DNA from: Serendipita indica DSM 11827
Taxonomy: Eukaryota; Basidiomycota; Agaricomycetes; Sebacinales; Serendipitaceae
DNA: 64,000 bases
Assembly: GCA_910890315.1 (NCBI GenBank)
Contig: CAJVGD010000002.1
Location: 2,108,001-2,172,000 of the forward strand
Direction of reading: 5' to 3'
The position numbers and the translations under genes are program-made. The notes beneath the pieces are model-generated. The model was given only the letters and a program-made list of their open reading frames with translations, was not told where the DNA came from and made no database searches. How positions within the stretch are numbered: position 1 is the stretch's first letter; the number at the start of each line of letters is the position of its first letter. Below are positions 10,099 through 23,093 of the stretch, piece after piece.

Positions 10099-13043
10099 AA
10101 TGAATTAGGTTCTAGACGTTTCAGAACTTGACTACGACAGGATTGATGGGGGATATTCCTCGGTTTGTGGGTGCAGACGGGTTGACGGAAAAGGTGCCAC
10201 CAGTTACCACGCTCGAGATCGCTACAGACCGTTTCTAGACTAGAAAAAGGATAGTTTGATGAAAGATAGAGGACGTCTGTGGCCGCCTAAAGTCGTTACA
10301 GGGGTACTACATGAGGGTCCAGACTCTGTTCAGACTCGGAAACATCCAGGTAGAACAGTTACTTAGAGTCCCTGAATGCTCACAATACGAGAGGAGGAGG
10401 CAGTCCGTTCGCGCGACGATGACGGAGGGGCAAGACGTGGGATTGATGGGTACAATATTCTACATAAAGGGTCGCGCGAAATGAAACCGCCCAGGCCATT
10501 GATCCCAATAAATTTGTGCATAGACGCCAATTCGACCCATTGTGAGAGATGGCCGGGGTCAGCCGCATGTATCAAAGTGCCGTGACCGCTCGTGTCGGGA
10601 GCAGTCAAACTGCTAGACGCCACAAGGAAGCAATGGAGAGGTCCGGGGGAACAGAAAGGCAGAACAAACAGCAAAGAGGGAACTGTCGCGGGTTTGAAAA
10701 TGATTTGACGTTGAAAGGCACTTCTGGCCGTTGGGTTGGATCTGCAGGGGAGTGAGCCTTTTGTGAAAGAGAGGTGATTAGCGGGTGGGTGTGTGGAATA
10801 AGGCGTCCTCAAACGGCAATCTGCGACACATAGAAGACCTTCTTTCCACGGTCACCGAGGTCATTGATGGAACTGTCGGTCTGATACCGAGTCCAGCAAG
10901 CGTGGCGGAGGTGGGGGCGGGAGCAGTTTTCGTGCGCCTCCCCCCTCCCTTTGGTCCACTCGCCATCAGCGGGCCCCAGAAATCACCAATTCAAGTCCCC
11001 CCCGCTTCTGTACGTTTCTCTGATCCGAGTATACTCGAGCAGTTTTGCGAGCCAGCGACCTTGACATGGTATGGAGAGCGTGACGGGCCCGATTTTCAAG
11101 TCCGTCGGGTGTCGCATCGTTATTTCATTTGCTACTATTGATCGTCGTTGCCGTCGTCACGAATTGCTGAGACACATGTGAGAGGATTTGCATGCGGATC
11201 GAGCTATTTGTTACTGCAAATGAACCCACCGCACCGGTTCTTAAGAACAGAATAGATGATGATATCAAGAGGTCCAGTAAGAGGTGTGCTAGGACGGGTT
11301 TGGCATGTGCGAGCAGAGGCTTCGAGTGACGTGCCGAATGCGCCTTCGGCACGGGAAGCCATTGAACCGGGTTTTGATCAAGAGCGGTAACCTCCCGCGG
11401 TACAAAGGACGACGGCCATAGAACCGGATTGTTGTTTTGATGGGCGGGGCGGGCCTTGTTACGTTTGGAATCTGAATAGGGGGTCGCTCGCTCGTTTGTC
11501 CGTCGTAGCAGCGGGCGGGCCCCCAATAACATTGGAATTCCAACTGTCAGTGTGAAACTGACGTCGGTGGCGGTCAAAGTCATCAAATAGCACACAATCT
11601 ATAAAGTGCCAGAGGGAGAACCAGGCGATTGGACGTCTCTTGTACAGATAATTGACCGAAATGTGCCACACTATTCGCCAGACGGGCTCGTTCCTGGCTC
11701 TCCCCGACGCAGTCGCGCTGGGTTAGGATTGGAGATTGTGGAGCGACAAGGGCGTGAATGATAAGATGATAGATGCTCAGAAATCATTCATCACACCGTC
11801 TGCATCATGGCAGGCGTGTCGGGACACGGACGAGGGGGAGCCAGCCGCAAGGTGGAGTCAAAGACGCCGAAATCCAGGGCAACGTGAGGCCCCGATTATC
11901 ACTATCGCTTGTATTAAATTATTTGTAAAAAAAATTCAATCAGACGCCGCAAAAGGTGGACGGCGATGGCAGCTCGCGAGAGACTGATGGTGCTTTTGCT
12001 CGGCTGACCCACGCTCTCAGAAGAAGAACAGTGCACCGTTTAGGCTTGCTTGTCTCCAGTTTGTACGTATTACAAGTCCCCTTTGACCTCCTCCGCGACC
12101 ACCATTTACCGTCATTTGTGCTTCTGCGTGCTCAATTCCAACGCAGAGCTCTCTATTCGCACTCTACAAACCAGCTCTCGCACCCCGCTTTCATCAGCAG
12201 CAGCAGCATACTTGTGCGTTTCGTGCGCTCAACGGTCCAGTCAGCGCAGACAAGTCATTTCTACATCGACGACACGCATAGATTTCTCGATTTATTTCGT
12301 GGTTTTTTGTCGTGATTGGGTGCGCGCTCGCCTCTCGTCTTTTGCATAACGCGGCTGCTAATGCTATGAAACGACAGCCCATTCTTCGTTTATAGGTTGT
12401 TCAACAACACACCGGATCCATTTCCCCTCAATTTGTTACTCAGCAAGTCGTCCAACGCGTGCCACTTGTTCTCCCTCGCGCCCCCCAGCCTCCAAAAGCC
12501 GATATAGATCTCTTGACTTCTCCACGCGCACGTCCTTTGTTCATTCTGCAAGCTGTCAGCTGTCTACCGCCCTCTACGAGCATAGCTCCCGACGCCACGG
12601 CTCACTGACAGCCTGATACTACGTATATCCAGATGTGTGTCTCTGTTCTTCTTGCGAGCCATCACTTCGGTCATTGATAATTGGTTTTTCAGATCTGATT
12701 CAGCTTCGCCTTCGTAGCTACTCGCTCTACTACGAACTCGCAATAGACTCCCTCCAGGTCGTTCTTTTACCCGAATTCAGTATCTGCTCCTCCTCGCCCC
12801 CTCCCTGTTTTCAATAGCCCGTCCTCCAAGAGGCATAAACGGCTGTTTCGCGCGCACGCCTCGGAGGCCGCTTCTTCATCCAACCATCAAAGGACGTCTT
12901 GTTTCCGCTCCCTCGCAGCCCTGTCGCATTATTATACGCGGCCCCTTTTTCCGATCGAGCGCATAGATTAATCACACCGCCCTTGTCAACGACGAGCAGC
13001 AGCAGCAGCAGCAGCACGAGCATCTCAATCTTCTCAGACTCTG
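10099..13043. promoter_or_regulatory. 2.9-kb gene-free region, upstream and leader of the C2H2 factor
   Basis: I find no convincing coding gene on either strand. The left third is the HPM1 promoter side. From about 12000 the plus strand becomes pyrimidine-rich with many TC/CTC runs and small CAG repeats (about 12196-12209 and 12996-13014), which looks like a long 5' leader of the transcription factor with several upstream ORFs (for example 12635-12817). Long, uORF-bearing leaders are common for fungal regulators. The transcription start cannot be placed from sequence. Confidence 0.4.
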
Positions 13044-16000
13044 TTGGACGGCCTGCCGGTGGTGTGTCCAATTACTGGCTCAGCTCGGGTGCACGATATA
13101 ATGCATGCCGAGTCTGTCGTTGAAACGCAATCCGAGTTCGCGCCTTCATTTGACCAACACCATCACCACCATTGGACTGAACACCGGTCGGCTGGTGCTG
13201 CAATTACTACTCGTGCTTCGACTTCGCCCACGGCTACCGCTTCGCAACCTCGGCTACAAGTACAAGTACCCATGAGCGGCGGCAGCAGCGGCGCCGGAAC
13301 ACTGTCGCACTATCCGCCCGTCGTGCACTACAACCCTCATCTCCCATCCTCGTACCCGGATCGGCCGTTTGCATCTTCATCTCCAACAGACTCGTCGCCG
13401 AGTGGGAGTCCCTTTCACCCGGATCATCGCACACTAGCCCGCATCTCGACCACGACTCGTCCACTCTTCCTGGCGCAGCACTCGACGCCCCTTACTCCCA
13501 CAAATCTCGAATCCCTCTCGCTCGCTTCCCCCGTCGTCACCGCACAACCACCACCAGCCCCCCACGCCTTCGTCGACAAGATCGTCGCCCATCCACCTCC
13601 ACCTCCACCAATGGCTTACGTATCGCCCCACCACGCGCATTACTCGTTCCCGACCGTCTATAATCCTCACGAGGTCGGGGCACACCGACACCAGCTCCAG
13701 GGCAGCGGATACGCCTATTACCCACATCCGTACGATTACTCGACGGATAGCTATCGTATGAACCCAGGCCAAACTAGTGGCGTCGTCGACGAGTCGCAGC
13801 CGTCGTCGTCGTACGAGACACCGCCGCTCGTCCTTGGCCATTTTACACCGACGAGTCAGGTCCCTTCTGGAGGAGGCGGAGTCTGGTCACCAGTAGAATC
13901 GCCACACTATGGTCCAGGAGCCCCTGGACAGGTTGGCCATCATTCGCATCGACCTCCGATCCAAACGCAACTACTCCTCGCTAACGCTATGCCAATCACC
14001 ACAGGTCAGTGCTACTCATGCGCGCTTTTTTTTTTTTTCATTTCGATCAAACCTGCTGACCTCTGCTTCTTTTTTCTACAGATATTGTTTCACCGACTCA
14101 TGGCTCTATGGAAGGCTCGGTCGCCGCGTCGGCTTCTTTTGGTTCGTCGATCAAATGTGCACGCGTTACCCACGTCTTCTTATCATGTCCTATTTTAGTA
14201 CCAGGAATGGTTAGACAGTATGGTAATCCCACAACTTCAGCAACCGCTCATGGTAGCGGCGGGTATGCAAGTCAGGGTTTGTATCTATTTTCTCCCCTGT
14301 CGAAACCACCTAGGCAGTACGCTCACGGCTTCTCCCACCCATTAGCGACCATCGCCTCTTCACAGCCTTTGAACCAAGGCGAGGGGATCACGATCCCTGT
14401 GCAGAATCAGAGTTCATCATTTACGCCTGTCGGGGTACCAGTATCAACCTCGACTATGGGGCCCATCATGGGAACACAGACAGAGCAACAAATCGTAAAG
14501 ACGGAGCAACAAGCGACACACGAGGGAGAGGTTGAAGGTCAACAATATGCCCAAGTTGAGCAAAATCAAAGTGTGCAGCAACAAATGGACGGAAACGTCC
14601 CACGGTCCTCCCCCGATGGACCGGAGGTGCCACGGTGAGTGACCTCACAGCCCCGTACGGGTTGTCCTGTCCGTGGACCTGTTGCTGATCTCCACGCCTG
14701 TTTTTCGAATGGGTACTGCCAGATCCATTGACCCCGCCCGCGAGCTTGTTTCGACCGACAAAATTGACGAGCCGCCTCGAGATGAACGGCATTCGACCCA
14801 AGGCGAGACCACGTCTGCTGGACAAAAGACAGAGTTGAATGGAGATTCTGTACACAATGTCGGCGCACCGATGGGTTCATCCTCCCAGCACGCACCCCAG
14901 CCGACAGACAAAAGTATAGATGTGGAGACGCGATACACGGACGTGGCGGTAGCCCAGCCCACAGCACTAGTGTCGAGGGACGAGAATGAGCGCTTTGACA
15001 GGAATCAAGTCGATGCCTGCCGTGACGAGCGTGCGAACGTTGTGAGCCGAGGCGCGGACAATTCAACAGAAGACGCTTTCAATAGCCAAGACTCCACTCT
15101 TAAAGCTCAGACAGCCAACCAGAGCGGCAGCACCCACCACTCATCCACGACCGACCCGCACGACCCTTCTTCCCTCGGCCACGACACCAGGCATACTCTA
15201 CCGGACGCTGGCGTCGCACCTACTGCCCACGTCAACTCTATACACACGACTGGTATCTCCACTCACGTCGACATCGACCACTCGTACTCTGTTCCACTTC
15301 AGACACCTGCAACGCCCCATCACGATATGCAGGCCATTTCCTCTGCGCCGTTTCATCATCCGTTTAATAATCATACATCTCACGTCTCTGGCTACTCGTA
15401 CGAGCCAGCGCCGACGTTTATTCCGTCGACCTCCTTTAATCCTCACCTGCCGAATATGTCGCCTCGACCCGAATGGCGACGTGGTTCGCATCCAGAGTAT
15501 GGCACTTCCCAATCCAATCGAGGAAGTCCGTTGCTGCCACGGGACGATATTCGCATCCAGCAGCAGCATCAGCAGCATCAGCAGCACCTCGCGCGTTCCG
15601 TGTCGCCTGCCCCTGCTCAAACTTTGGTGCACCGACACTCGCTCCCGACCTCTTCGCTCTCGCATAATCTCGGCTCAATGTCAACGAGAGTCAGTCCTCA
15701 CTCGTCGCCGTCACTCCAAGGCGGCGCGGCATCGTCGGTATACTACAATACATCTGCACGACTCGTCCCAGCTGCCTTCAACGGCTCGCCACCAAATGGA
15801 TCTGGTTCTTCTGGCTCGTCGACCCCTCCAATAGTTCCACAGGACTCGTCGTCTTCCATGGCCCTGTATCAGCCCGTGGTCCCTGGGCCGTCTGCTCCTG
15901 CGCACTTTCATGTCACCACCCCGAGCACATTTGACAGTTCGCTCGATCAACGGCCGCCCTATGAGCCAGCCTTTTCCGCTTTTCACGGCCCATCAAGCGC

Positions 16001-16881
16001 CCCCCAGCAGGCGTATGGCGTGCGTGCCGGAGATCCGGTTTACTATCCACCACCAGGCCAGTATCCCGGAGAGGTCAACTACCCGTCAACGACACCTGGT
16101 CCGCGCCATTTTGATCCACTTGCACGGCGCACTTCGACAAGCCCGGCACCACCCATGATCGCCGGCCTCAAGCGTACTCGCGAAGAGGAGTGGGCAGCGG
16201 ATGCTGCTGAACGCGAGGCGCAGAGGCGACGCCTGTCATCATATTCCCAAACTGGACAAGCGATGCATTCTGTCCATTTTACATATCCATCCTCTCCATC
16301 GCTTGCCACGCCGGAAATGGGTGTGATTCGTGTCGAAAGTTCTCAGGGACATGGGCCTACGCTCAAGGAAATGGGCATCAGAGACGCTGTGAGCGAGTCC
16401 CTCCATGGCGGTTCTGCGTATATGAAGCGGCCAGATGGATTTTCGCGCGATGGCCCGGAGACGAGCTATTCGTTCATTTCGCTACCGGGCAATACGATCC
16501 GTAAGCGCCCGAGGCGGAAATTTGTACGTGACTTCTTTTTTTTTTTGGCAAACCAGACGTTGCGGAATGTTGGCTGACAAACTCTTGCAGGAGGAAATTA
16601 CGCGCAATTATGTGTGCAACTGGCCGGATTGTACAAAGGCGTACGGCACGCTCAACCATTTGAATGCCCACGTTACCATGCAAAAACATGGTCCGAAGCG
16701 AACTCCTGCCGAGTTCAAAGAGCTTCGCAAGATTTGGCGCAAGCAGAAACGCGAACAGCATCAGCAGCATCAAGGTCCTTCTCACGCAGTCGCCACTGCC
16801 GTACACCGAGCTTCTTCAGAGCTTCCGGCAGACGACGACGGAGGCGATGATGACGACACTGGCTCTCTCTACGGCCCCTGA
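13044..16881 (+). CDS. C2H2 zinc-finger transcription factor with long disordered N-terminus
   Basis: Model: exons 13044-14004, 14082-14634, 14723-16523 and 16591-16881, giving about 1200 residues. Introns 14005-14081, 14635-14722 and 16524-16590 all have clean GT-AG ends. A fourth, 42-bp intron at 14157-14198 (keeps frame) is possible. Most of the protein is low-complexity: HHHHH, PPPPPP, QQQHQQHQQH and Ser/Thr/Pro-rich runs. The C-terminus holds a basic stretch (RKRPRRKFEEITRNY) and one Cys2-His2 finger (YVCNWPDCTKAYGTLNHLNA, spacing Cx4C x12 H x5 H) followed by QKHGPKRTPAEFKELRKIW and a coiled basic tail, then acidic DDDGGDDDD. This finger-plus-tail block recurs in a conserved fungal regulator family whose targets I do not know. 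An alternative start is 13101 (MHAESVV). Confidence 0.8.
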
Positions 16882-17378
16882 GTTTTTAGAAAAAAGGATT
16901 GTCTAGGTTTTCTCCAGCTCTCTCTCTCTCTCTCTCTCTCTCTCAACGTCTTCCCGCAACATCTCGCAATCATCTTGCTCTCACCCGTCTTCGCGAAATT
17001 CGTCTCGTATGGATGCCACGGATGCCTGTTAGCCAATCTGTGGTCCACCAGCTTTCTTCCATTCATGATCCTCCTACATTTGGCCCCGTTTCGCACGGCG
17101 CAGCTGCAATTGTATCAACACCTCCACTTACGGACTAGGCAAAGGAGGTCGCCATTTATGTGACCTCGTCGGGTTCTCTCATTCGACAAGGAGAAACAAC
17201 CTCGTACCATACTCCTCGTATACCGTCTCTTATCTCCCCCTATACTCTCTCTTTCTCTCTCTCGGATCACTTGTACTTACAACCTAGTCTTGCGGGCTGT
17301 CTATTCTTACAATCGGTGTAGATATTGCTTCTCACTCGATAATCAAAATCTGATTAAAATCACGTGGGGTTGGAACGT
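16882..17378. other. Convergent 3' spacer with CT microsatellite
   Basis: No gene. Contains a perfect TC dinucleotide run (about 16917-16943, some 13 units) right after the factor's stop and a second, imperfect CT-rich tract near 17244-17266. Both probably lie in 3'UTR sequence between the two convergent genes. Confidence 0.6.
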
Positions 17379-19896
17379 CTATAAGAAGAGTGAACGATCT
17401 CTAAACGCACGCATGCCCAAGCGGTCCTGAACAAGGTTAGAAAGAGCCATATCGGCCAGCCCAGATAAAGGTCTCACCCAGTCCTTTTGAGTAATCCAGA
17501 ATTCTGACGAGGTCTCCAGGCGCGCTAGAATGGACGCTCCCTTCCACACAATGACACGAGAGTCTAGCTCCTTTGGCGTTTGAACGACGGATATTTTCTC
17601 CAAGTCTGCGCCGTAAAAGGCAACGGCAATGGCGCGAAGGCTTGTAAACCATTAGTACTGTACATGTCGCAGGTATAAGCACTTACCGCGTCTGGAGCAT
17701 GTACGCCAGACCTGGCACCAAGCTCCCGCCGCCCACGAGTAGTACGTTTTCTAAAAACTTGGAGACGATGGTGGCCGTCGCGTTCTCCGATGCCCCACGA
17801 GCAGAATTGAACACGGCCACGTCAAGAGGCAGCTTCGAGGTCTCAAAGGGTATGTCTATAGGAAGTTCGCCGGGGAAGGTCATGTCTTCTGGAAGGACAA
17901 GAGGTGGGCTCTCCGTTCTAAAGTTTGTCACAACTCGTTTCCTGGATGGGATATCGAGAGGTGCCGGTACATTCGCCTGGAGGCTGTCAGCGTATAATAA
18001 CACGGGTCGGAGCCGGTATACTTTGCCCTCCTCGCCTGCATTGTCAACTTCCATCGCCGCACGTTGAGCGAGGGCCTCTGCGGTCTCGCGTGCAATGTCC
18101 TTGAGGATATGGTCTGTTGAGAGTTTCATGGCGAATGTCTGTCATTGTCAGTACACCGTAGTTTAAAGGGAGATAGCGACACACCATTTCCTCTATTGGC
18201 GCGTTTGACAGATCCTCCTGGACGTCGGGATTCCATAGCGGTCTCCAACGCTTGCGCTTTTCTGCGAACCAGATGACTCCAGTCTCGAAGAGCACCTACT
18301 AAAATCAGTCGACGATCTGGTAATAAACTATTTCACGTACGCTCGGCGCAACCATATACTCGTCGTACATTTTGTATTTATACTTTTCCGTGGGCATTTC
18401 TGGTCTCCGGACTATCAGGTCGTAAGGTCTGGCACCTGAGATATCCTGGAGCACTTAGCAATAATCAGACCGTAGAAGGTGAAACACACAATCATAAAGG
18501 TGCAATATTGATGCTTTAAGTCTTGCATCAGATTCCAGTCATAGAGTCGGCTGAGGTCCATTTCTTTGTAAGGGAAACAACTCTGCTGCATGAGCACGTA
18601 GAATGTCTCGGTGATATCGTCACCGCCTACGTTGAGCACAATCCTTTGGTGGCATTTAGTACAAGTCTCTGAAGAAAAAGGATCAGACCTTGTATCGGGT
18701 AAAATTAGGCCATCTTCAACGCAGCATACAGTCGATTTGACGGCTCCGACGTCAATTACGCACGCGTTGCTCATCTGCGCACCATATGTCGCGCTGACAC
18801 CTTCCTGTGCAGACATAAAGTAACCATCGTAGACACAAGGCTGCTCTGTACCTGGTGGACGGCGACTTGCTTGAACCCCATGTCGACCATGAGGATTTGC
18901 ACCAACTCCTTGATATATACGCGATCTGCCAAGTCTGGGACCACTAGAACTGCCCCCATGTTCTAAATACTTGGTGAATTTTATGCGAATCAGACTTGGA
19001 AATGACTTGCCTTGAAGTTTGCTCGTTTTATCTCGAGCTCTTGCTCCAAGGCATTGGTCCAAATATCCACAATGTCGTTCAGCACTGCCGGGAGCTCGGA
19101 TCTGTCGTCACAGTTGAGTCGTATTCCTCTGAAAGGCCAATGGACCTCAAAGTCTTTGAGGATTTTGTCGGATAGTAGAAAGACCTAGGAGAGTGAGAGG
19201 ATGTCCGTAATTGGCAGGACCATTTCCTACATCGTGTCCAAAGAATGTCGTCTTGTCCGGTGGAACACTCGTGATCCATGTAATACGCTGCGAGTCGTTA
19301 TGATCGGGAATCTTTTCCGAGGTCTGCCCCCTATTGAAGTTGGCACCGCTCTCAGAGGCACCTTCACACGGTAAGAATCGTTGTGGGGAGCATGTATAAC
19401 TGACCTGGCTGATAGCGTACTCCCAGTGTGCGCAAACGGTCCTTGAACGCAGTCTTGAAAGCCGCAAGACGTGCCGTACCCTCATCCACCTCTGACGGTT
19501 CAGGAGGCGGCTTTTCAACATCCTCTGTTGCATTTTCGACGTCCTCCATCGTATCACCCTCTTCGTCTGCTCGTAGAGGAATGGGCCGTCGGATACCACA
19601 GTGAAACTCGAGTTTCTTTGCATTTCGGGTTCGACGAGCAATCACGTTGGGAACGGTGCACGGCAGGATGTCGCTCGCGCGTCCGATCCGTAACCAGCGA
19701 GATCCTGGGTGAATCACGACAGTATTCCGACCGCGTTTTTCCTGTTTATGGGCTCAGTGATGCCAATAAATGTATAGTTGAGAGGACGAACATCTGCAGA
19801 TGCTTCGACACTGTCTTCCAACGCGTCGTGCTTGCGCTTGTTTGATGCGGAATGAAACCAACTGTGTTGCTCTTCTCTATGCATGTACATGGACAT
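17379..19896 (-). CDS. ARP8: Actin-related protein 8 (INO80 chromatin remodeller)
   Basis: Arp8 is a nuclear actin-fold subunit of INO80 that binds nucleosomes and actin. Visible blocks in order: NTVVIHPGSRWLRIGRASD and TVPNVIARRTR, RLAAFKTAFKDRLRTLGVRY, ILNDIVDIWTNALEQELEI, MGAVLVVPDLADRVYIKELV, ATYGAQMSNACVIDVGAVKS, LNVGGDDITETF (actin phosphate-2 type loop), SRLYDWNLMQDLKHQYCTF, then DVAVFNSARG, LENVLLVGGGSLVPGLAYML and VWKGASILARLE, ending DWDRLGMRAFRDRSLFL after removal of a 51-bp intron (17427-17477). Near the 5' end a 50-bp intron (19742-19791) joins ...EASAD to EKRGRNTVVIHPG. Start taken at 19896 (MSMYMHREEQHSW); no better upstream start is seen. Divergent from YJU2 with 228 bp between start codons. 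Confidence 0.92.
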
Positions 19897-20124
19897 TGTT
19901 GACGCTGCCGGGAGCCTGGTTTGACGGGTTAAACAGTATTAGAAAACGAGATAACTAGAAGGCGTACGGTGGAATGGCATAGAAGCCAGAGAATGAAAGT
20001 TGATTGCCTCCATTAGGAGGGTCTGCCGCCGCCATTGGGTATAACTAAGGAAGTCGTCGGGTACAAACCAAGTGGCAGCTTGACGCTGACCGTGACCAAC
20101 ACTTGCTTCCAATAACGCGCCAAA
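19897..20124. promoter_or_regulatory. Shared divergent promoter ARP8/YJU2
   Basis: 228 bp separate the two start codons. No TATA box is obvious on either side, consistent with two housekeeping genes. Confidence 0.5.
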
Positions 20125-21220
20125 ATGTCCGAACGTAAAGGTATTGTACATTGTATCTATAAAATACATCTTTACTGACCCGCCTTCCAGTTCTCAACAA
20201 GGTCTGCCATCAATTTCTTCCCGAGTTCCCCAAGGAAAGGCTGACAGGCTTCCTATAGTACTATCCGCCGGATTTCGATCCCTCTAAGATTCCTAGGGGA
20301 AAGAGACCGAAGAATAGTCAACAGGTTGTGCGTCTCATGGCTCCCTTTTCCATGTAAGCAACCGTTTATGTGCGAATGTGGAATCTGACGGTATTTAAAG
20401 GCGGTGTAATACATGCGGTGAATACATTTACAAAGGCAAGAAGTTTAATGCACGAAAGGAGACGGTGAACGGGGAGGATTACTTTGGCATCCGCATTTTT
20501 CGGTGAGTAAGACCATCTTCTCAATCGAGAATACGTACTGACTACTTTCCAGCTTTTATATTAAATGGTATGGGTGACGGTTGGTGCATGACCATGGGCT
20601 GACTGTTTCCAAGCACACTATGTTCGGCAGAGATTACCTTCAAGACAGATCCAAAGAACACTGACTATGCTGCGGAACATGGTGCTTCACGAAACTTCGA
20701 ACCGTGGAGAGAAGAGCGCATTGCCGATGAGGAAGACCGGTTAGCCAAGCTTGAAGAGGAAGAGAACAACCCCATGCGCGCACTCGAAAACAGGACAGTA
20801 GACTCGAAGCGCGAAATGGACATTCTTGATGCCCTCCAAGACATTCGAGCTCGGAACGCGCGAAATGAAAAGGTTGACGACGAAGCCATTCAGGAAATGC
20901 TCGCACGGCGCATGAACGAGGAAGTACTGGAGGAAGATGAGGCAGAGGTAGAGCGACGGCGGTGGGAAGAAGAGGACCAGAAGGAGGCCGAACGAGTCTT
21001 CTCCAAGCTCGAGACGGACGCAGGAGGCAAAGTGACGCTGAAGCGCAAAGCAGATGGAGAAGCACCAGACGTCAAGAGTTTGCTTTCCGAGACCAGTCGA
21101 CAAATGGTGGAAGCCAAGGACGTTCTCGCGCCCCCAGCAAAGAAGCCCAAGACGGCGCTCGCCAATTCCCTGGGCATCAAGACTGCACGACGGAAGCCAG
21201 CACCAGCCAAAGTCACTTGA
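20125..21220 (+). CDS. YJU2: Splicing factor Yju2/CWC16 (CCDC94)
   Basis: Yju2 joins the Prp19-associated spliceosome and promotes the first catalytic step. Exons read [87 protein letters not shown] and [18 protein letters not shown], an almost textbook N-terminal domain with the two zinc-binding CxxC pairs (CNTC, CTLC). A charged helical region with acidic runs and a basic tail ([12 protein letters not shown]) follow. Five short introns occur, two of them within the first 150 bp. Length about 300 residues, normal for the family. Confidence 0.95.
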
Positions 21221-21507
21221 GGGCTAATTTTGATCGTGTGGAATGTACAATTTTTTGTGTTGCCTCCTGAGCTAGAGACCACTATTAGAGAATCCATGTG
21301 GCTTTTCCGCGTCGCTGGTCGGAGCGCGGCCTCGCGGTGTGGTCGGCCACACGAGGTGAGGGCACGCGTTGGCCAACCTTTTTGACCCTCCCTCTCCTCC
21401 CTTTTTACGCTCAGTGCCTTCGGGAAGGCCAAAAATCCCTCTTTACGAACTTTTTTACGACATTTTCTTGACGACCAGCCAGTCTGAGCGACCCTCTTCT
21501 TCTCAGC

Positions 21508-23093
21508 ATGTCCTTCAACGACTATAACCATGACGCAGAGCGTGGCAGGAAACAGCAACCAACCACCATTCACTCCCAGAGATTTCTTCTGTTTCGCGAT
21601 GTCGCGTTTGGTACGTCGCCTGTTCTCTCCTGTCCAAGATCGCTCACGGCCATTTCTGGCACGTCGAACAGTCACCATCATTCTCTTCCACATTGCTAGC
21701 ACAATCATTTCCACTTCATCCCTGGTCACTCACATGTCCCCACGGGCCACATATGGGTATCTTGGGGTCGCCATTTTGACTGGGACAGTGAGCCCTATTC
21801 TCGCTATTATTGGGTATGTCATGAAACCTTTGGTTTATGAATGTATTAACCTGGTACAGATGGCGGGACCACTTGCCAATTTCAAGGTGGACCAGCAAAC
21901 TGTCCTTTGAACTCGGATGGGTCATGATTATCATGCTCATTGACTTTAGTACGCAGGAAAAGCCAGCATTCATTTCCTAATCTTACACCCTTCTAGTCAT
22001 TGCCGTCGGCCATTCGTCTGTCCGAGGTGCCAACAAGTCTCTGGTCGCAATCCTGTACCTCGAGACAATCTCAGGTCAGTCTAGCTTATAGATAATGAAT
22101 AAGTACTGATATGAGAGAGTAGTCATTATCTACGCTCTCGGTCTCGGTGGCATGATCCTGCTCCAGCACCGTAGATTCCCTCAAGTCGCAATCTGGAACG
22201 TCTCTGTACAGTCTGTCCAATGGCTGGAATCTGCTCAGCCAGCAGAGCGTGGTAACCCAACCACCCCTCCGGCTACATCGGGTGGAGGCAAGATTGCCCC
22301 ATGGCAAATCTACGACGATATGCAAGAGGTCAAGCTAGACGAAAAGCGCACATTCGCTAGCCCGACCTCCATGGACAACAAGTATATCGGTGCACACCCC
22401 TTTTGGCAGACGCAGTCCGATCGTAACGCCTGCATCGAGGACGACATGGCATATATTGTCCAGCGTTATGGCCTGGATGCCAATACGGCCCAGATAAAGT
22501 CAAATCCAAGCAAGACCTCAATGCACGTCAAGAAGCCGTCCGTTCGCAACCTGGAGATTAGTCGACCATTGCCGGCAATGACAAACCTTCGCCGGGCACA
22601 GACTCTTGCCACCAGAGTGCCCGACCAGACAGGTCGTTACACCCACGGACGCGCATCCTCTGTTGGAACCTACGACCGTTTGTATCGTGGCGAACCCAAG
22701 GCACCACTACATCTGCACATCCCCAGCCCGACCCTGGATGTGCCCGTAGATGTCGAGTCGGTCGCATACCCAGACATCTCTGCGAGAAATTCCCGTCGCA
22801 CTATTGGGAATCCCTCGATGGGACTTGCCTCTCGCACCCTCGTTGGCACCAGCCGTCCCAAGGCAAAAGCGACTCGCGCATACGTCGACACGTCGAAACC
22901 TCTCCCATCGCCCCCTCCGCTTCAAAGCGACGACTCACTTCTCTCGTCCGACCCTTCTGGCCAGCATAGTTTCGTCATGGCCATGGCACATCGCGTCAAG
23001 GCAGTTCCAGCCCTGATGGTCACCACACCACGAGCAAGTGAGATGCCCATTGATCACGATGATGAGCATGACGGATTCTCTGACTTGGATTGA
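21508..23093 (+). CDS. Unrecognised multi-pass membrane protein with disordered tail
   Basis: Start at 21508 (MSFNDYNHDAERG) chosen because a consensus 61-bp intron (21611-21671, gtacgt...acag) then joins ...DVAF to VTIILFHIASTIISTS in frame. The alternative ATG at 21530 would read through that intron. Further introns near 21812, 21950 and 22075 join GTVSPILAIIG / WRDHLP, MIIMLIDF / IAVGHSSVRG and LVAILYLETIS / VIIYALGLGG. About four hydrophobic segments lie in the first 150 residues. The remaining ~300 residues are hydrophilic, Ser/Pro/Arg-rich and probably cytoplasmic (PLPSPPPLQSDDSLLSS, ending HDGFSDLD). I do not recognise a family and assign no function. Confidence 0.7.

Noticed and set aside
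10363-10812. 149-codon minus-strand ORF in the gene-free region
   Set aside because: Composition is Pro/Ser/His/Leu with no domain or signal, no intron logic, and an equally long frame on the plus strand. Looks like chance.
11125-11595. 156-codon minus-strand ORF in the same region
   Set aside because: Hydrophobic patches are scattered without a membrane pattern, and overlapping frames of similar length exist. Not supported as a gene.
13234-13841. Arg/Val/Trp-rich antisense ORFs opposite the C2H2 factor
   Set aside because: They are the mirror of Pro/Ser/His-rich coding sequence and share no family features.
14278-14312. Possible 35-bp intron in the C2H2 factor
   Set aside because: Has gt and ag ends, but removing it breaks the reading frame that continues to the next good exon.
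19939-20169. Minus-strand ORF upstream of ARP8 as an extra first exon
   Set aside because: No conserved Arp8 residues, and it covers the YJU2 first exon on the other strand.
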